From the NCBI GenBank assembly GCA_904420245.1, contig CAJFUL010000051.1, positions 35,397 through 99,396 of the forward strand: a stretch of DNA of 64,000 bases, in the 5' to 3' direction. Shown here piece by piece: positions 19,266-28,352 of this stretch. Source of the DNA: Candidatus Paralachnospira avium (GTDB taxonomy: Bacteria; Bacillota; Clostridia; Lachnospirales; Lachnospiraceae). Below the pieces are notes generated by a model, which searched no databases, had not been told where the DNA came from, and saw only the letters and a program-made list of their open reading frames with translations. The position numbers were made by a program, and so were the translations under genes. How positions within the stretch are numbered: position 1 is the first letter of the stretch; each line of letters begins with the position of its first letter.

Positions 19266-20429
19266 ATGAAAAAATGGACTGCGGCGCTGCTGGCAGCGGC
19301 CATGGTGTTTTCCCTGGCTGCCTGCGGAAAGGGTGGAGAGGATGAGACTGCGGGAGACACTACCCCGGCTGTTTCGGAAACGGAAAGCACCGGTGAAACG
19401 ACGGCAGAGGAAACAGAGCCTTCCGACTATGTCAGCGCGTTTGATCTGGGAGATATAAATGAATATGTGGAGCTGGGCCAGTACAAGGAGATCCAGGTGA
19501 CGGCCCAGGATACGGAAGTCACCGACGAGGAAGTGGAGGAGGAGCTCCAGTCCCAGGTGGAAAATGCTGCGCCTGCCTATGAGGAGATCACAGAGGGGAC
19601 CGTGGCTGAGGGCGATGTGGCCAATATCGACTTCGTGGGCAGGATGGATGGAGAGACCTTTGACGGGGGCTCCGGAGAGGATTTTAACCTGACCATCGGC
19701 TCCGGCCAGTTTATTCCCGGCTTTGAGGACGGACTCATCGGCAGGAACATCGGCGATACGGTGGTCCTGGATCTGAACTTCCCGGAGGACTATTCCGAGA
19801 CCAATCCCGACCTCAACGGAAAAGCGGTGGAGTTTACCGTCACCATCAATTACGTCCAGGGCGAGGAGATCCCGTCGGAGTTGAACGATGCGTTCGTGCA
19901 GCGTATCACCAGCGGACAGTACAGTACGGTAGATGCGTACAGGGCGTATGTGAGGGAGGATCTGGAGAACACCAAGATCGAGACGGCCAATACCAACCAG
20001 CTCAATGAAGCCTGGACTCAGATCATGGAGAACGCCACCTTCAAGAAGGATTCCCAGGAACTGATAGATTACATTTATAATTCCCAGATGGATCAGCTGG
20101 AGAGCAGTATAAGCCTTTACGGCATGGATATGGAATCCTATCTGTCGGCCATGGGGATGACCCAGGAGGAGATGGAGGAAGAGCTCAGACAGTATTCCCA
20201 GGACAACGCCAGGGGACAGATCCTTCTGCGGGCCATCGTAGAAGCGGAGCAGCTGGATATGACCGAAGCGGAGTATGAGGAGCGGCTGGCCGGTCTGGCG
20301 GAAGACAGCGGGATCGCGCTGGAGACCCTCAAGTCTTCGTATCCGGAACAGATGCTGAAGGACATCCTGAGACAGGACAAGGTCCAGGAATTTTTGGAGA
20401 GCAATATGATCGTGGCGCCGGCCCAGTAG
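19266..20429 (+). CDS. lipoprotein FKBP/trigger-factor-like peptidyl-prolyl isomerase
   Basis: Lipobox SLAACGKG; GDVANIDFVGRMDGETFDGGSGEDFNLTIGSGQFIPGFEDGLIG FKBP-type domain; trigger-factor-like C-terminus. Confidence 0.85.
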   Translation: MKKWTAALLAAAMVFSLAACGKGGEDETAGDTTPAVSETESTGETTAEETEPSDYVSAFDLGDINEYVELGQYKEIQVTAQDTEVTDEEVEEELQSQVENAAPAYEEITEGTVAEGDVANIDFVGRMDGETFDGGSGEDFNLTIGSGQFIPGFEDGLIGRNIGDTVVLDLNFPEDYSETNPDLNGKAVEFTVTINYVQGEEIPSELNDAFVQRITSGQYSTVDAYRAYVREDLENTKIETANTNQLNEAWTQIMENATFKKDSQELIDYIYNSQMDQLESSISLYGMDMESYLSAMGMTQEEMEEELRQYSQDNARGQILLRAIVEAEQLDMTEAEYEERLAGLAEDSGIALETLKSSYPEQMLKDILRQDKVQEFLESNMIVAPAQ

Positions 20430-20487
20430 GAAAACGCCGGCGGCAGTAAAAATACCGGTCCCGAAACGGGGCCGGTATTTTTGTGCG

Positions 20488-20580
20488 TCTATGAGAAGCT
20501 TCGTTTTCAAACAAGTGCCGCAGGCACTCCGCATCCCGCCGCAGGCGGCAGGCCATGTCCGCCGCGAAAGTTCCGCGTGG
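20488..20580 (+). repeat. structured interspersed repeat, copy C (degenerate)
   Basis: TCTATGAGAAGCTTCGTTTTCAAACAAG directly after terminator TACCGGTCCCG/CGGGGCCGGTA-TTTTT. Confidence 0.45.
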
Positions 20581-20589
20581 GGAGGGGCG

Positions 20590-22473
20590 TTACCTGGAAT
20601 CCCGGGAGACCAGGTAATTTTCATCCTTCCTGTTTTCAGTATCGAAGAGATGGTTATACTGGACGATCTCGTAGCCGTTCAGGAGTTCTTCCAGCTGGTC
20701 ATACTGGTCGGCGCTGTAGAAACGGCCGTCGGAATCTATGGCGAAATTGGCGGTGATGACAGGAAGCTCCTGGTACATCTCCCACAAATATTCCTGATAG
20801 GAGCTCATCTCCAGTCCGGCGGCTTCCATCAGCAGGCAGCTCAGATAATTGGCGCTGATCTGGACGTCTTCATCCTCCTCAATATCGTAGTTGGCCCAGA
20901 GGACGAAGGGCGTCCGGTAACGCTGCGACAGCTCTTCTGCCGTCAGACTGTCGTAGTCTTTGCCGTAGAGCTGTTCCAGGAAGGCGGTCTCCACATTGGG
21001 CTGATGGTCTCCAAACATCAGGATGATGGTCTTTTCATCCGTCTGCTCGAAATAAGAGATCAGCTCCTCAAAAGCCCGGTCCGTCTCTTTGATCAGGGTC
21101 AGATAGGCGTTGGTACGGGTCAGATCCAGTCCGTCCATTCCCTCTACGGTGACGGTACGCTGGAAATCCGCCCATTGCTGGGAATATCCTCCGTGATTCT
21201 GCATGGTCACCAGGAAAGAAAAGAAGGGGCCCTCGCCGTCCTTTTCCTCATAGGTCTCGATGACTTTTTCAAAGGCGGCTTCGTCCGTGATATATCCCCT
21301 CAGCTTGTCCGGATCATCAAAGTCGTCCCGGAAGAAGGCTTCCTCAAAGCCCAGGAGGGGATAGACTTCGTTCCGCCTCCAGCCGTCCGCGATATAGGGA
21401 TGGATCCCGGTGGCGGTATATCCCTGCTGTGTCAGGATCTCAGGAAGGGCGGGAAGCTCTTCGGAGAGGAACTGCTGGTACGGTATGCTCCCTGTGGGCA
21501 GGAAGGCCATGGTGTCTCCCGTGAGAAATTCAAATTCCGTATTGGCAGTATTTCCTCCCAGGACAGATACGTACAGGCTGCCGGATATGGTATCCTCCGC
21601 TCCATACAGGGAACGGAAATAGGGCATATAATCTTCGGAGGCCTGAAAATCTCCGATGACGGACAGATCGGAAAAGGCCTCGTTCATGATGACGATGATA
21701 TTAGGCAGTTCCTGATCCTCATCCGTGCCGGAAGTCCCGGAGCCGTCGGCACGGTTCAGGGTCCTGTCGTTTTCAGAGAGGGAAAGGCCGGAGTCCTGTT
21801 CTCCGGCCAGGATCCGGTCGGCCTCCTCCGGAGAATATCCGTCGGGAGTTTCCACCTTCATGTATTTGGTGTTGACTAAGAAGCTGACAAAAAAGCCGTT
21901 CTGTTCATAGACGTAATCCTGGGTGAAGGGCATTTCATAAACGTCCAGCCAAGCGTCTATGGATTCATTCTGCAGGCAGAGGACATATACGGCCGCCAGG
22001 ACGATGACGGAGCCCAGGCCGGACAGACGCAGGACCTTCCGGTCCTTGAGACGGATCTGCACCGGAAGGCACAAAAGCATCAGCAGGACATAGGCCGCCA
22101 GCACCAGCCCCAGCCGCAGGCTGACGGAGAAGGTAAAGTGGTCGGCCACGGACAGGGCAGTCCCGGCGGAGGCCAGATCCCATGGCAGGATCGGGGAGCC
22201 GCGGAAGGCCAGCACGAAATAGTTGGCAGTGCCCAGCAGTGCCGTGAACAGCGCCGTCAGGATCAGGGACAGGTTCATGCGCCCCGTCAGGAAAAAGAGA
22301 AGGCCGCTTATCAGAAAACAGCAGACCCAGCCCAAAAGCTGGAACCGGAACGGGATCTCGAAGGGGTTATGGGTGATGACCTCCAGGAGATAATAGGAGA
22401 GTATGGGGGCCAGGACGGACAGGATACAGCTTAAGGTCCTGGGGTATGTAAGCCGGCGGTTTTTCAAGATCAT
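20590..22473 (-). CDS. LTA synthase family sulfatase-fold membrane protein
   Basis: N-terminal TM helices; PNIIVIMNEAFSDLSVIG, GGNTANTEFEFLTG, MFGDHQPN. Confidence 0.92.
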   Translation of the reverse strand: MILKNRRLTYPRTLSCILSVLAPILSYYLLEVITHNPFEIPFRFQLLGWVCCFLISGLLFFLTGRMNLSLILTALFTALLGTANYFVLAFRGSPILPWDLASAGTALSVADHFTFSVSLRLGLVLAAYVLLMLLCLPVQIRLKDRKVLRLSGLGSVIVLAAVYVLCLQNESIDAWLDVYEMPFTQDYVYEQNGFFVSFLVNTKYMKVETPDGYSPEEADRILAGEQDSGLSLSENDRTLNRADGSGTSGTDEDQELPNIIVIMNEAFSDLSVIGDFQASEDYMPYFRSLYGAEDTISGSLYVSVLGGNTANTEFEFLTGDTMAFLPTGSIPYQQFLSEELPALPEILTQQGYTATGIHPYIADGWRRNEVYPLLGFEEAFFRDDFDDPDKLRGYITDEAAFEKVIETYEEKDGEGPFFSFLVTMQNHGGYSQQWADFQRTVTVEGMDGLDLTRTNAYLTLIKETDRAFEELISYFEQTDEKTIILMFGDHQPNVETAFLEQLYGKDYDSLTAEELSQRYRTPFVLWANYDIEEDEDVQISANYLSCLLMEAAGLEMSSYQEYLWEMYQELPVITANFAIDSDGRFYSADQYDQLEELLNGYEIVQYNHLFDTENRKDENYLVSRDSR

Positions 22474-22594
22474 TACCTCTTTTTTATGTAAAATTTAGAT
22501 AAAATTGATATACAACCCTATCTTACAGGATGAAAGGGAAAAACACCACAGGATAATCTTAAAATTTTATAAATTTTAAAAAGGGAAGTCCGCC

Positions 22595-22680
22595 TTGACA
22601 GAAAAAAAATGCCATAATATAATGAAGAAAAGGCACTTTTTGTAATGACTGCGTTATTGCGAAGGTGCCTTTTATATATC
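22595..22680 (+). promoter_or_regulatory. strong sigma70-type promoter followed by a long terminator-like leader hairpin
   Basis: TTGACA-N17-TATAAT, then AAGGCACTTTTTGTAATGAC..GTTATTGCGAAGGTGCCTTTTATAT. Confidence 0.6.
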
Positions 22681-22729
22681 ATCGGACAAAATACAGACAT
22701 CGTGTCGATTCGGAGAGAAAGGTACAGTT

Positions 22730-23635
22730 ATGAAATGGAATTTTAAACCCATCACGGCGGAGGATGCTAAGATCCTGCCCCGTTATTTTGCCATGAGATC
22801 CAATAAGACCTGCGACAGCGTATTCCTGGACAGCTTTTTGTGGAAGGATTATTATCAGGTGGAATACTGCGTGTGCGATGAGAAGGCGGTGGAATGGAAG
22901 ATGGTGGTGAACGGAGAGCCCTTCGCGGCGCTGCCCCTCTGCGCGGAGGAGGATCTTCCTTATTATTTTTTCGACGTGAAGCAGTATTTCAATGAGGTGC
23001 TGGGGAAAAAGCTGAAGATCTATCTGGCCGACGAGGAGGCCGTGGGGATCCTGAAGCTGGATCCGGAGGAGTTTGAGGTGGAGGAGCAGCCCGACGCGGC
23101 GGACTACCTCTATGACGGAGAGTCCCTCCGGACCTTGGCCGGAAAGAAATACCACAAGAAGAAGAACCACGTCAACGCCTTTATGAAGGAATACGAGGGA
23201 CGGTATGAGTACAGGACCTTGAGCTGTAAGGACAAGCAGGATATGTGGAGGTTCCTGGACAGGTGGAGAGAGAAGAAGGGCACTCAGGTGGAGGGGACTC
23301 TGGATCCGGAAGTGGAGGGGATCCACAGCATCCTGAACCAGTGCCAGGATCTGGGCGTCCGCATGGGAGGCGTCTATGTGGACGGGCAGATGGAAGCTTT
23401 CACCATGGGCAGCTATAATCAGGCGGAGGATATGGCCATCATCCATATCGAAAAGGCGAATCCTGAGATCCGGGGCATGTATGCCTTTATCAATCAGCAG
23501 TTCCTGGTCCATGAGTTCCCCACTGTGACCCTGGTGAACCGGGAAGACGACGTGGGACTTCCGGGACTCCGGAAGGCGAAGCAGTCCTACAACCCCATCG
23601 GTTTTGCCAGAAAATATCAGATAAGGGAGCGTTAA
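22730..23635 (+). CDS. DUF2156 (phosphatidylglycerol lysyltransferase-type GNAT) protein
   Basis: CDSVFLDSFLWKDYYQVEY...KKYHKKKNHVNAF. Confidence 0.85.
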   Translation: MKWNFKPITAEDAKILPRYFAMRSNKTCDSVFLDSFLWKDYYQVEYCVCDEKAVEWKMVVNGEPFAALPLCAEEDLPYYFFDVKQYFNEVLGKKLKIYLADEEAVGILKLDPEEFEVEEQPDAADYLYDGESLRTLAGKKYHKKKNHVNAFMKEYEGRYEYRTLSCKDKQDMWRFLDRWREKKGTQVEGTLDPEVEGIHSILNQCQDLGVRMGGVYVDGQMEAFTMGSYNQAEDMAIIHIEKANPEIRGMYAFINQQFLVHEFPTVTLVNREDDVGLPGLRKAKQSYNPIGFARKYQIRER

Positions 23636-23638
23636 AGC

Positions 23639-24730
23639 GTGGGAGACTGGAGACCCAGGAGGCTTTCGCAGCGGGAGAAGGCCGCGTGCAGGGCTCTGTG
23701 GGAAGAGATCTTTACAGAAGATTCCGGGGAATTCCTGGATTATTATGACAGATGGAAGGCGGCGGACAACGAGTGCTATGGGATCTTCGACGGAGACCGG
23801 CTGGTCTCCATGCTGGAGCTGAATCCCTACCGGCTGCGGGTAAAGGGCCGCTTGACGGAGAGCCGGTATGTGATCGCCGTGGCCACCAGGCCGGAATACC
23901 GCCACAGAGGGATGATGAAGAGTCTCCTGGCGGCCAGCCTGGAGGATATGAGGAAGCGGGGGATGCCCTTTGTGTTCCTGATGCCGGCCAGCGAGGCCAT
24001 CTATAGGCCTTTCGGATTCCGGTATTTTTATGAGATGCATACAGGAAAGCTCCCGCTTGCCGGGAGCGGTCCCGAAGATCCGGCGGCCGGGGAGAGGCTT
24101 CTGGCGCGGACGGCCGCGGAGGAAGATATATCCCGGCTGACGGAGTTTTCGGGAGCCGTGCTTCCGTTTTTGTCGGATCTCTATGCGGAGAGAGACGCCG
24201 GGTATTACAGGACGCTGCTGGCGGAGCTGGCCAGCGAGGGAGGCGGCCTGCTGATGCTGGAGGAGGCGGGAAAGCTGCGGGGGCTCATCCCCTATTGGGG
24301 GGAGGAGGAAACGGAGATCCGGGAGATCCTCTGCCTGCCGCAGGACAAAGAGGCGGTGCTCGGAGCGGCGGAGCGGTACTTCGCGCGGACAGGCAGAAAG
24401 GAGCCTGTCCCGGTAAACGGAGCGGCCTTCCCCATGGAGGGAAAGAAACCCGTCATCATGGGACGGGCCGTCAATATCCCCGCTTTTCTGGAGCTGTTCG
24501 GAGAGCAGGAGGAGGCAGTGGAGTTCCGATTGTCGGATCCTCTGCTGGAGGCCAATAACCAGGTCTTTCGCTGGGGCGGAGAACGGGAGCTTTCGGCGGC
24601 GTCCCTGGAGGGGATCCCTTCCTGCACGGAAGCGGAGCTTTTCTCTTGGCTGGCGGCGGGGGGACCGGCCCCGGAGGGGATGCCGGAGACAGAAGGCTGC
24701 CGGGCAGCCTTCCTCAACGAGATCGTATAA
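23639..24730 (+). CDS. GNAT family N-acetyltransferase (Eis-like)
   Basis: YVIAVATRPEYRHRGMMKSLLAASLEDMRKRGMPFVFLMPASEAIYRPFGFRY. Confidence 0.88.
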   Translation: MGDWRPRRLSQREKAACRALWEEIFTEDSGEFLDYYDRWKAADNECYGIFDGDRLVSMLELNPYRLRVKGRLTESRYVIAVATRPEYRHRGMMKSLLAASLEDMRKRGMPFVFLMPASEAIYRPFGFRYFYEMHTGKLPLAGSGPEDPAAGERLLARTAAEEDISRLTEFSGAVLPFLSDLYAERDAGYYRTLLAELASEGGGLLMLEEAGKLRGLIPYWGEEETEIREILCLPQDKEAVLGAAERYFARTGRKEPVPVNGAAFPMEGKKPVIMGRAVNIPAFLELFGEQEEAVEFRLSDPLLEANNQVFRWGGERELSAASLEGIPSCTEAELFSWLAAGGPAPEGMPETEGCRAAFLNEIV

Positions 24731-24748
24731 GAGAAACGGAGGGCAGTC

Positions 24749-25471
24749 ATGGACGGAAAGCAGAAGTTGAAGCAATGGGTGGAGGACAGCGGGAACATCG
24801 TGTTTTTCGGAGGCGCGGGCGTATCTACGGAGAGCGGGATCCCGGATTTCCGCAGCGTGGACGGGCTCTACCGCCAGCAGTACGATTACCCGCCGGAGAC
24901 CATTTTGAGCCATACTTTTTACGAGCGTCATACGGGAGAGTTCTTCCGGTTCTATAAAAATAAGATGATCTGTAAGGATGCTAAGCCCAACGCGGCCCAC
25001 CTGGCGCTGGCTAGGCTGGAGGAGGAGGGGAAGCTGCGGGCCGTCATCACGCAGAACATCGACGGCCTCCATCAGATGGCCGGGAGCAGGACCGTGCTGG
25101 AGCTCCACGGGTCTGTCCACCGCAATTACTGCACCAGATGCGGGAAGTTTTATGACGCGGACCATATTTTAAACTCCGAGGGGATCCCCCTCTGTCAGTG
25201 CGGAGGCATCGTCAAGCCGGATGTGGTGCTCTATGAGGAGGGGCTGGACTACGGGACCATGCAGAGGGCCATTTCCTTCATAAGCGGAGCCGACGTGCTG
25301 ATCATCGGAGGGACTTCGCTGACGGTATATCCGGCGGCGGGGCTGGTGGATTACTACCGGGGCCATAAGCTGGTGCTGATCAATAAAGGCGCGACTCCCA
25401 TGGACAGCCGGGCGGACCTGGTGATCGGCGGCGCCATCGGAGAGACCCTGAAGATGTTTTTGGAGCCATAG
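24749..25471 (+). CDS. cobB: NAD-dependent protein deacylase, sirtuin family
   Basis: GAGVSTESGIPDFRS, TQNIDGLHQMAGS, LHGSVHRNYCTRCGKFY. Confidence 0.95.
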   Translation: MDGKQKLKQWVEDSGNIVFFGGAGVSTESGIPDFRSVDGLYRQQYDYPPETILSHTFYERHTGEFFRFYKNKMICKDAKPNAAHLALARLEEEGKLRAVITQNIDGLHQMAGSRTVLELHGSVHRNYCTRCGKFYDADHILNSEGIPLCQCGGIVKPDVVLYEEGLDYGTMQRAISFISGADVLIIGGTSLTVYPAAGLVDYYRGHKLVLINKGATPMDSRADLVIGGAIGETLKMFLEP

Positions 25472-25485
25472 AAAAGGAGGGCGTT

Positions 25486-25674
25486 TTGGAATTTCAGGTA
25501 GGCGACATCGTAAAACTGAAGAAACCGCATCCCTGCGGGAGCAGCGAGTGGAAGATCATCCGGGTGGGGATGGACTTCAAGCTGAAATGCCTGGGCTGCG
25601 GCCATCTGATCATGGTGCCCCGCAAACTGGTGGAGAAGAACTGCCGGGGTCTGCGCCCGGGCGGAGAGGAATGA
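25486..25674 (+). CDS. DUF951 family protein
   Basis: VGDIVKLKKPHPCGSSEWKIIRVGMDFKLKCLGCGH; TTG start. Confidence 0.92.
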   Translation: MEFQVGDIVKLKKPHPCGSSEWKIIRVGMDFKLKCLGCGHLIMVPRKLVEKNCRGLRPGGEE

Positions 25675-25740
25675 ACAGCCGGGCTCTTATGGGAAAGAAA
25701 AGGCTTGCAAACTTGCGGAAAACATGATAGAATAGTTACC

Positions 25741-25800
25741 CGTGACAGTATTGAACCAATTCCTTGCTCCCTGTCAGTCAGGGGGCCAGAGACCAGAAGG
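25741..25800 (+). promoter_or_regulatory. candidate S6:S18 autoregulatory leader of rpsF
   Basis: Distal pairing TGACAG/CTGTCA and a CCCTG/CAGGG hairpin just upstream of rpsF; not a full consensus match. Confidence 0.3.
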
Positions 25801-25811
25801 AGGAAAACAGC

Positions 25812-26099
25812 ATGAACAAGTATGAATTGGCACTTGTGCTGAGTGCGAAGCTGGAGGAGGAAGAGAGAGCAGCCGCTTTGGAGAAGGCTAAATCTTATAT
25901 CACCCGTTTCGGCGGCACCATCACAAATGTGGATGAGTGGGGCAAGAAGAGACTTGCTTACGAGATCCAGAAGATGAGAGAAGGATTTTACTACTTCATC
26001 CAGTTTGAGTCTGATTCCAACTGCCCCAATGAGGTAGAGAGCCATGTGCGTATCATGGAGCCTGTGATCAGATATTTGTGCGTAAGACAGGACGTGTAA
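25812..26099 (+). CDS. rpsF: 30S ribosomal protein S6
   Basis: MNKYELALVLSAKLEEEER...WGKKRLAYEIQKMREGFYY. Confidence 0.97.
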   Translation: MNKYELALVLSAKLEEEERAAALEKAKSYITRFGGTITNVDEWGKKRLAYEIQKMREGFYYFIQFESDSNCPNEVESHVRIMEPVIRYLCVRQDV

Positions 26100-26120
26100 T
26101 CAGGGAAAAGAGGGGATCAC

Positions 26121-26573
26121 ATGAATAAAGTCATACTCATGGGAAGACTGACCAGAGAACCGGACATCCGTTACTCCCAGAGCGGTACGGCAGTTGCCAG
26201 ATACACCCTTGCGGTGGACCGGAGATTTTCCAGGAGCGGCGGAGACGGAAACGACCAGAGCGCCGATTTCATTTCCTGCGTAGCTTTCGGCAGGAGCGCG
26301 GAGTTTGCCGAGAAGTACCTGCATCAGGGGACGAAGATCGCGCTGACCGGCAGGATCCAGACCGGCAGCTATACAAACCGGGACGGGCAGAAGGTCTATA
26401 CCACCGACGTGATCGTGGAGGATCAGGAGTTCGCGGAGAGCAAGAACGCATCCCAGGGCATGGGCGGCGGCGCTTACCGTCAGGAGTCCAGGCCTCATCC
26501 GTCCGACGCGGTGGATGACGGATTTATGAACATTCCCGACGGAGTAGAGGACGAGGGTCTCCCGTTTAATTAG
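26121..26573 (+). CDS. ssb: single-stranded DNA-binding protein
   Basis: [32 protein letters not shown]; acidic tail [19 protein letters not shown]. Confidence 0.95.
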   Translation: MNKVILMGRLTREPDIRYSQSGTAVARYTLAVDRRFSRSGGDGNDQSADFISCVAFGRSAEFAEKYLHQGTKIALTGRIQTGSYTNRDGQKVYTTDVIVEDQEFAESKNASQGMGGGAYRQESRPHPSDAVDDGFMNIPDGVEDEGLPFN

Positions 26574-26602
26574 ACAAGATTCGGAATAAGGAGGATTTCA
26601 TC

Positions 26603-26866
26603 ATGGCTTATACAAAAGGCGACAGGGCAGATGCTCCTATGAAGAGGAGAGGCGGACGCAGGAGGAAGAAGGTCTGCGTATTCTGCGGAGATAAAAACGG
26701 TGTCATTGATTACAAGGACGTTGCAAAGTTAAAGAGATACGTATCCGAGAGAGGCAAGATCCTTCCCAGGAGGATCACCGGCAACTGCGCGAAGCATCAG
26801 CGCGCTCTGACGGTTGCCATCAAGAGAGCAAGACATCTTGCACTCATGCCTTACACCATGGAGTAA
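26603..26866 (+). CDS. rpsR: 30S ribosomal protein S18
   Basis: [50 protein letters not shown]. Confidence 0.98.
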   Translation: MAYTKGDRADAPMKRRGGRRRKKVCVFCGDKNGVIDYKDVAKLKRYVSERGKILPRRITGNCAKHQRALTVAIKRARHLALMPYTME

Positions 26867-26962
26867 GAGGCTTTGGAAGAAGCGCCGGAGGGCGCTTCTT
26901 TTTTTGCATAAATTCCCCTGTTTTGGAAACGCTCCTATTATAGAAAATATTGGAAAAGGGGG

Positions 26963-27739
26963 ATGTTTATGAAAGGGAAGAAGAAGCTGCTGGCAGTCTT
27001 TCTGGCGGCGGCCGTGAGCGCGGCGGCGGCCCTGACAGTCTTCGCGGCGGGGGTGAGGCGCCGGGATGGAAGGGAGACGGTGGTATCCGTCTTTGAAAAT
27101 GCCAATTTTGACCAGCTTTCCTGCCGTCTGAGCCTGGAAAGCCATCTGGACAGCGAGTATCATATGCTCACGGAGAAGGAGGAGTTTTTGAGAAAGCTGT
27201 ATGAGGGCTGGGCGGAGCAGGGAGCCGCCGGGCCCGTCATCACCCGCGAGGACAGCCGGAAGGAGAGCGTGATGCGCCTGTCCTGTGAGGAGACGGGGCT
27301 GGAATTTTCCTATTATACGGAGGAGGAGCAGGAGGACGGAGCCGTCAGCCAGGAAAATTATCTGAAGGCGCAGGTCTTTTTGGAGGGAGAAGAGGCGGAA
27401 AAGGCCCTGGAGCTGCAGGACCGGCTGGGAGAGGCGGCTGCCGGGATGGGGATCTCCGGGACGGTATGTCTGGAGCTTACGGGAAGCTTTTCCGGTCTCC
27501 TCACCAGAGAAGAGCAGGAGATCGTGGCAGAGGCTCTGCTGGACAGGATGGGGGCCCGCCGGGTGGCGGCCGTGGAGGAGGAGCAGCTCTATACCATTTA
27601 CGCCTATGGAGAAGGAGCAGGTCCGGTCAGACAGCTGCCGGAGGGACAGGTGAACCTGAATCTGGCGGTATCCTGGGATGAGGCTGCCGGGGAGACGGTG
27701 TTCCGGCTGGGCTGCCCCATTATCCGGGAGGATTATTGA
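26963..27739 (+). CDS. secreted protein, possible YwmB-like family
   Basis: Signal peptide; overall layout YwmB-like; weak. Confidence 0.4.
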   Translation: MFMKGKKKLLAVFLAAAVSAAAALTVFAAGVRRRDGRETVVSVFENANFDQLSCRLSLESHLDSEYHMLTEKEEFLRKLYEGWAEQGAAGPVITREDSRKESVMRLSCEETGLEFSYYTEEEQEDGAVSQENYLKAQVFLEGEEAEKALELQDRLGEAAAGMGISGTVCLELTGSFSGLLTREEQEIVAEALLDRMGARRVAAVEEEQLYTIYAYGEGAGPVRQLPEGQVNLNLAVSWDEAAGETVFRLGCPIIREDY

Positions 27740-27807
27740 GAGGAACCATCTGAGGCCGGCGCGCATACGCTGTATTATATCGATTATGGAAATAAGGTGG
27801 CAGTCAG

Positions 27808-28248
27808 ATGGCAGAGCGATACGGAGATTTCATGTGGGATTACTATGGGGGACGTCCGTTCCGGCGGGATGTCAGCCGTCAGCCGGTTTCCTGGATGCGG
27901 GCCATGGCCGCGGGTCAGGACGGTCCCTGCGGCGATATGAACCGGGAGACCAGCCGGGATATGGAATATTTCCAGACCATGTATCCGGAGCGGATGAGGC
28001 GGATCCAGAACAGCATAAATGATCTGTGCGATACCATTGATTATGAAGGCAGCTTCCTGTATGACGAGTATCCCGACCGGGTCAGCCTGCGGAGGCTCTG
28101 CAGCCAGATCTATGAAAAGGAGCTGGAGGAAGGGACGGGAGAGACGGAGGCGGAATGGCTGAAGGCTGCCATCGAGGTCCTTCTCTATCACGAGATATGC
28201 AGAAGGCGGGTACGGCGCAGGGGAATGCGCAGGAAATATTGGCTCTAA
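27808..28248 (+). CDS. hypothetical protein
   Basis: ORF with ATG and consistent codon usage. Confidence 0.6.
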   Translation: MAERYGDFMWDYYGGRPFRRDVSRQPVSWMRAMAAGQDGPCGDMNRETSRDMEYFQTMYPERMRRIQNSINDLCDTIDYEGSFLYDEYPDRVSLRRLCSQIYEKELEEGTGETEAEWLKAAIEVLLYHEICRRRVRRRGMRRKYWL

Positions 28249-28352
28249 AGAAAAAGTTAAGAAAAAATTCATTGAGCTTTGTCGTGTTTGAACTTAGAAT
28301 ATAGTCATGGCCTGTCATGGCTGTAAGATCTGATAAATAAGGGAGTGTACCC

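Noticed and set aside
22679-25165. 828-aa minus-strand ORF
   Set aside because: Antisense to well-supported DUF2156, GNAT and sirtuin genes; His/Leu/Arg-rich composition typical of a GC-rich antisense frame.
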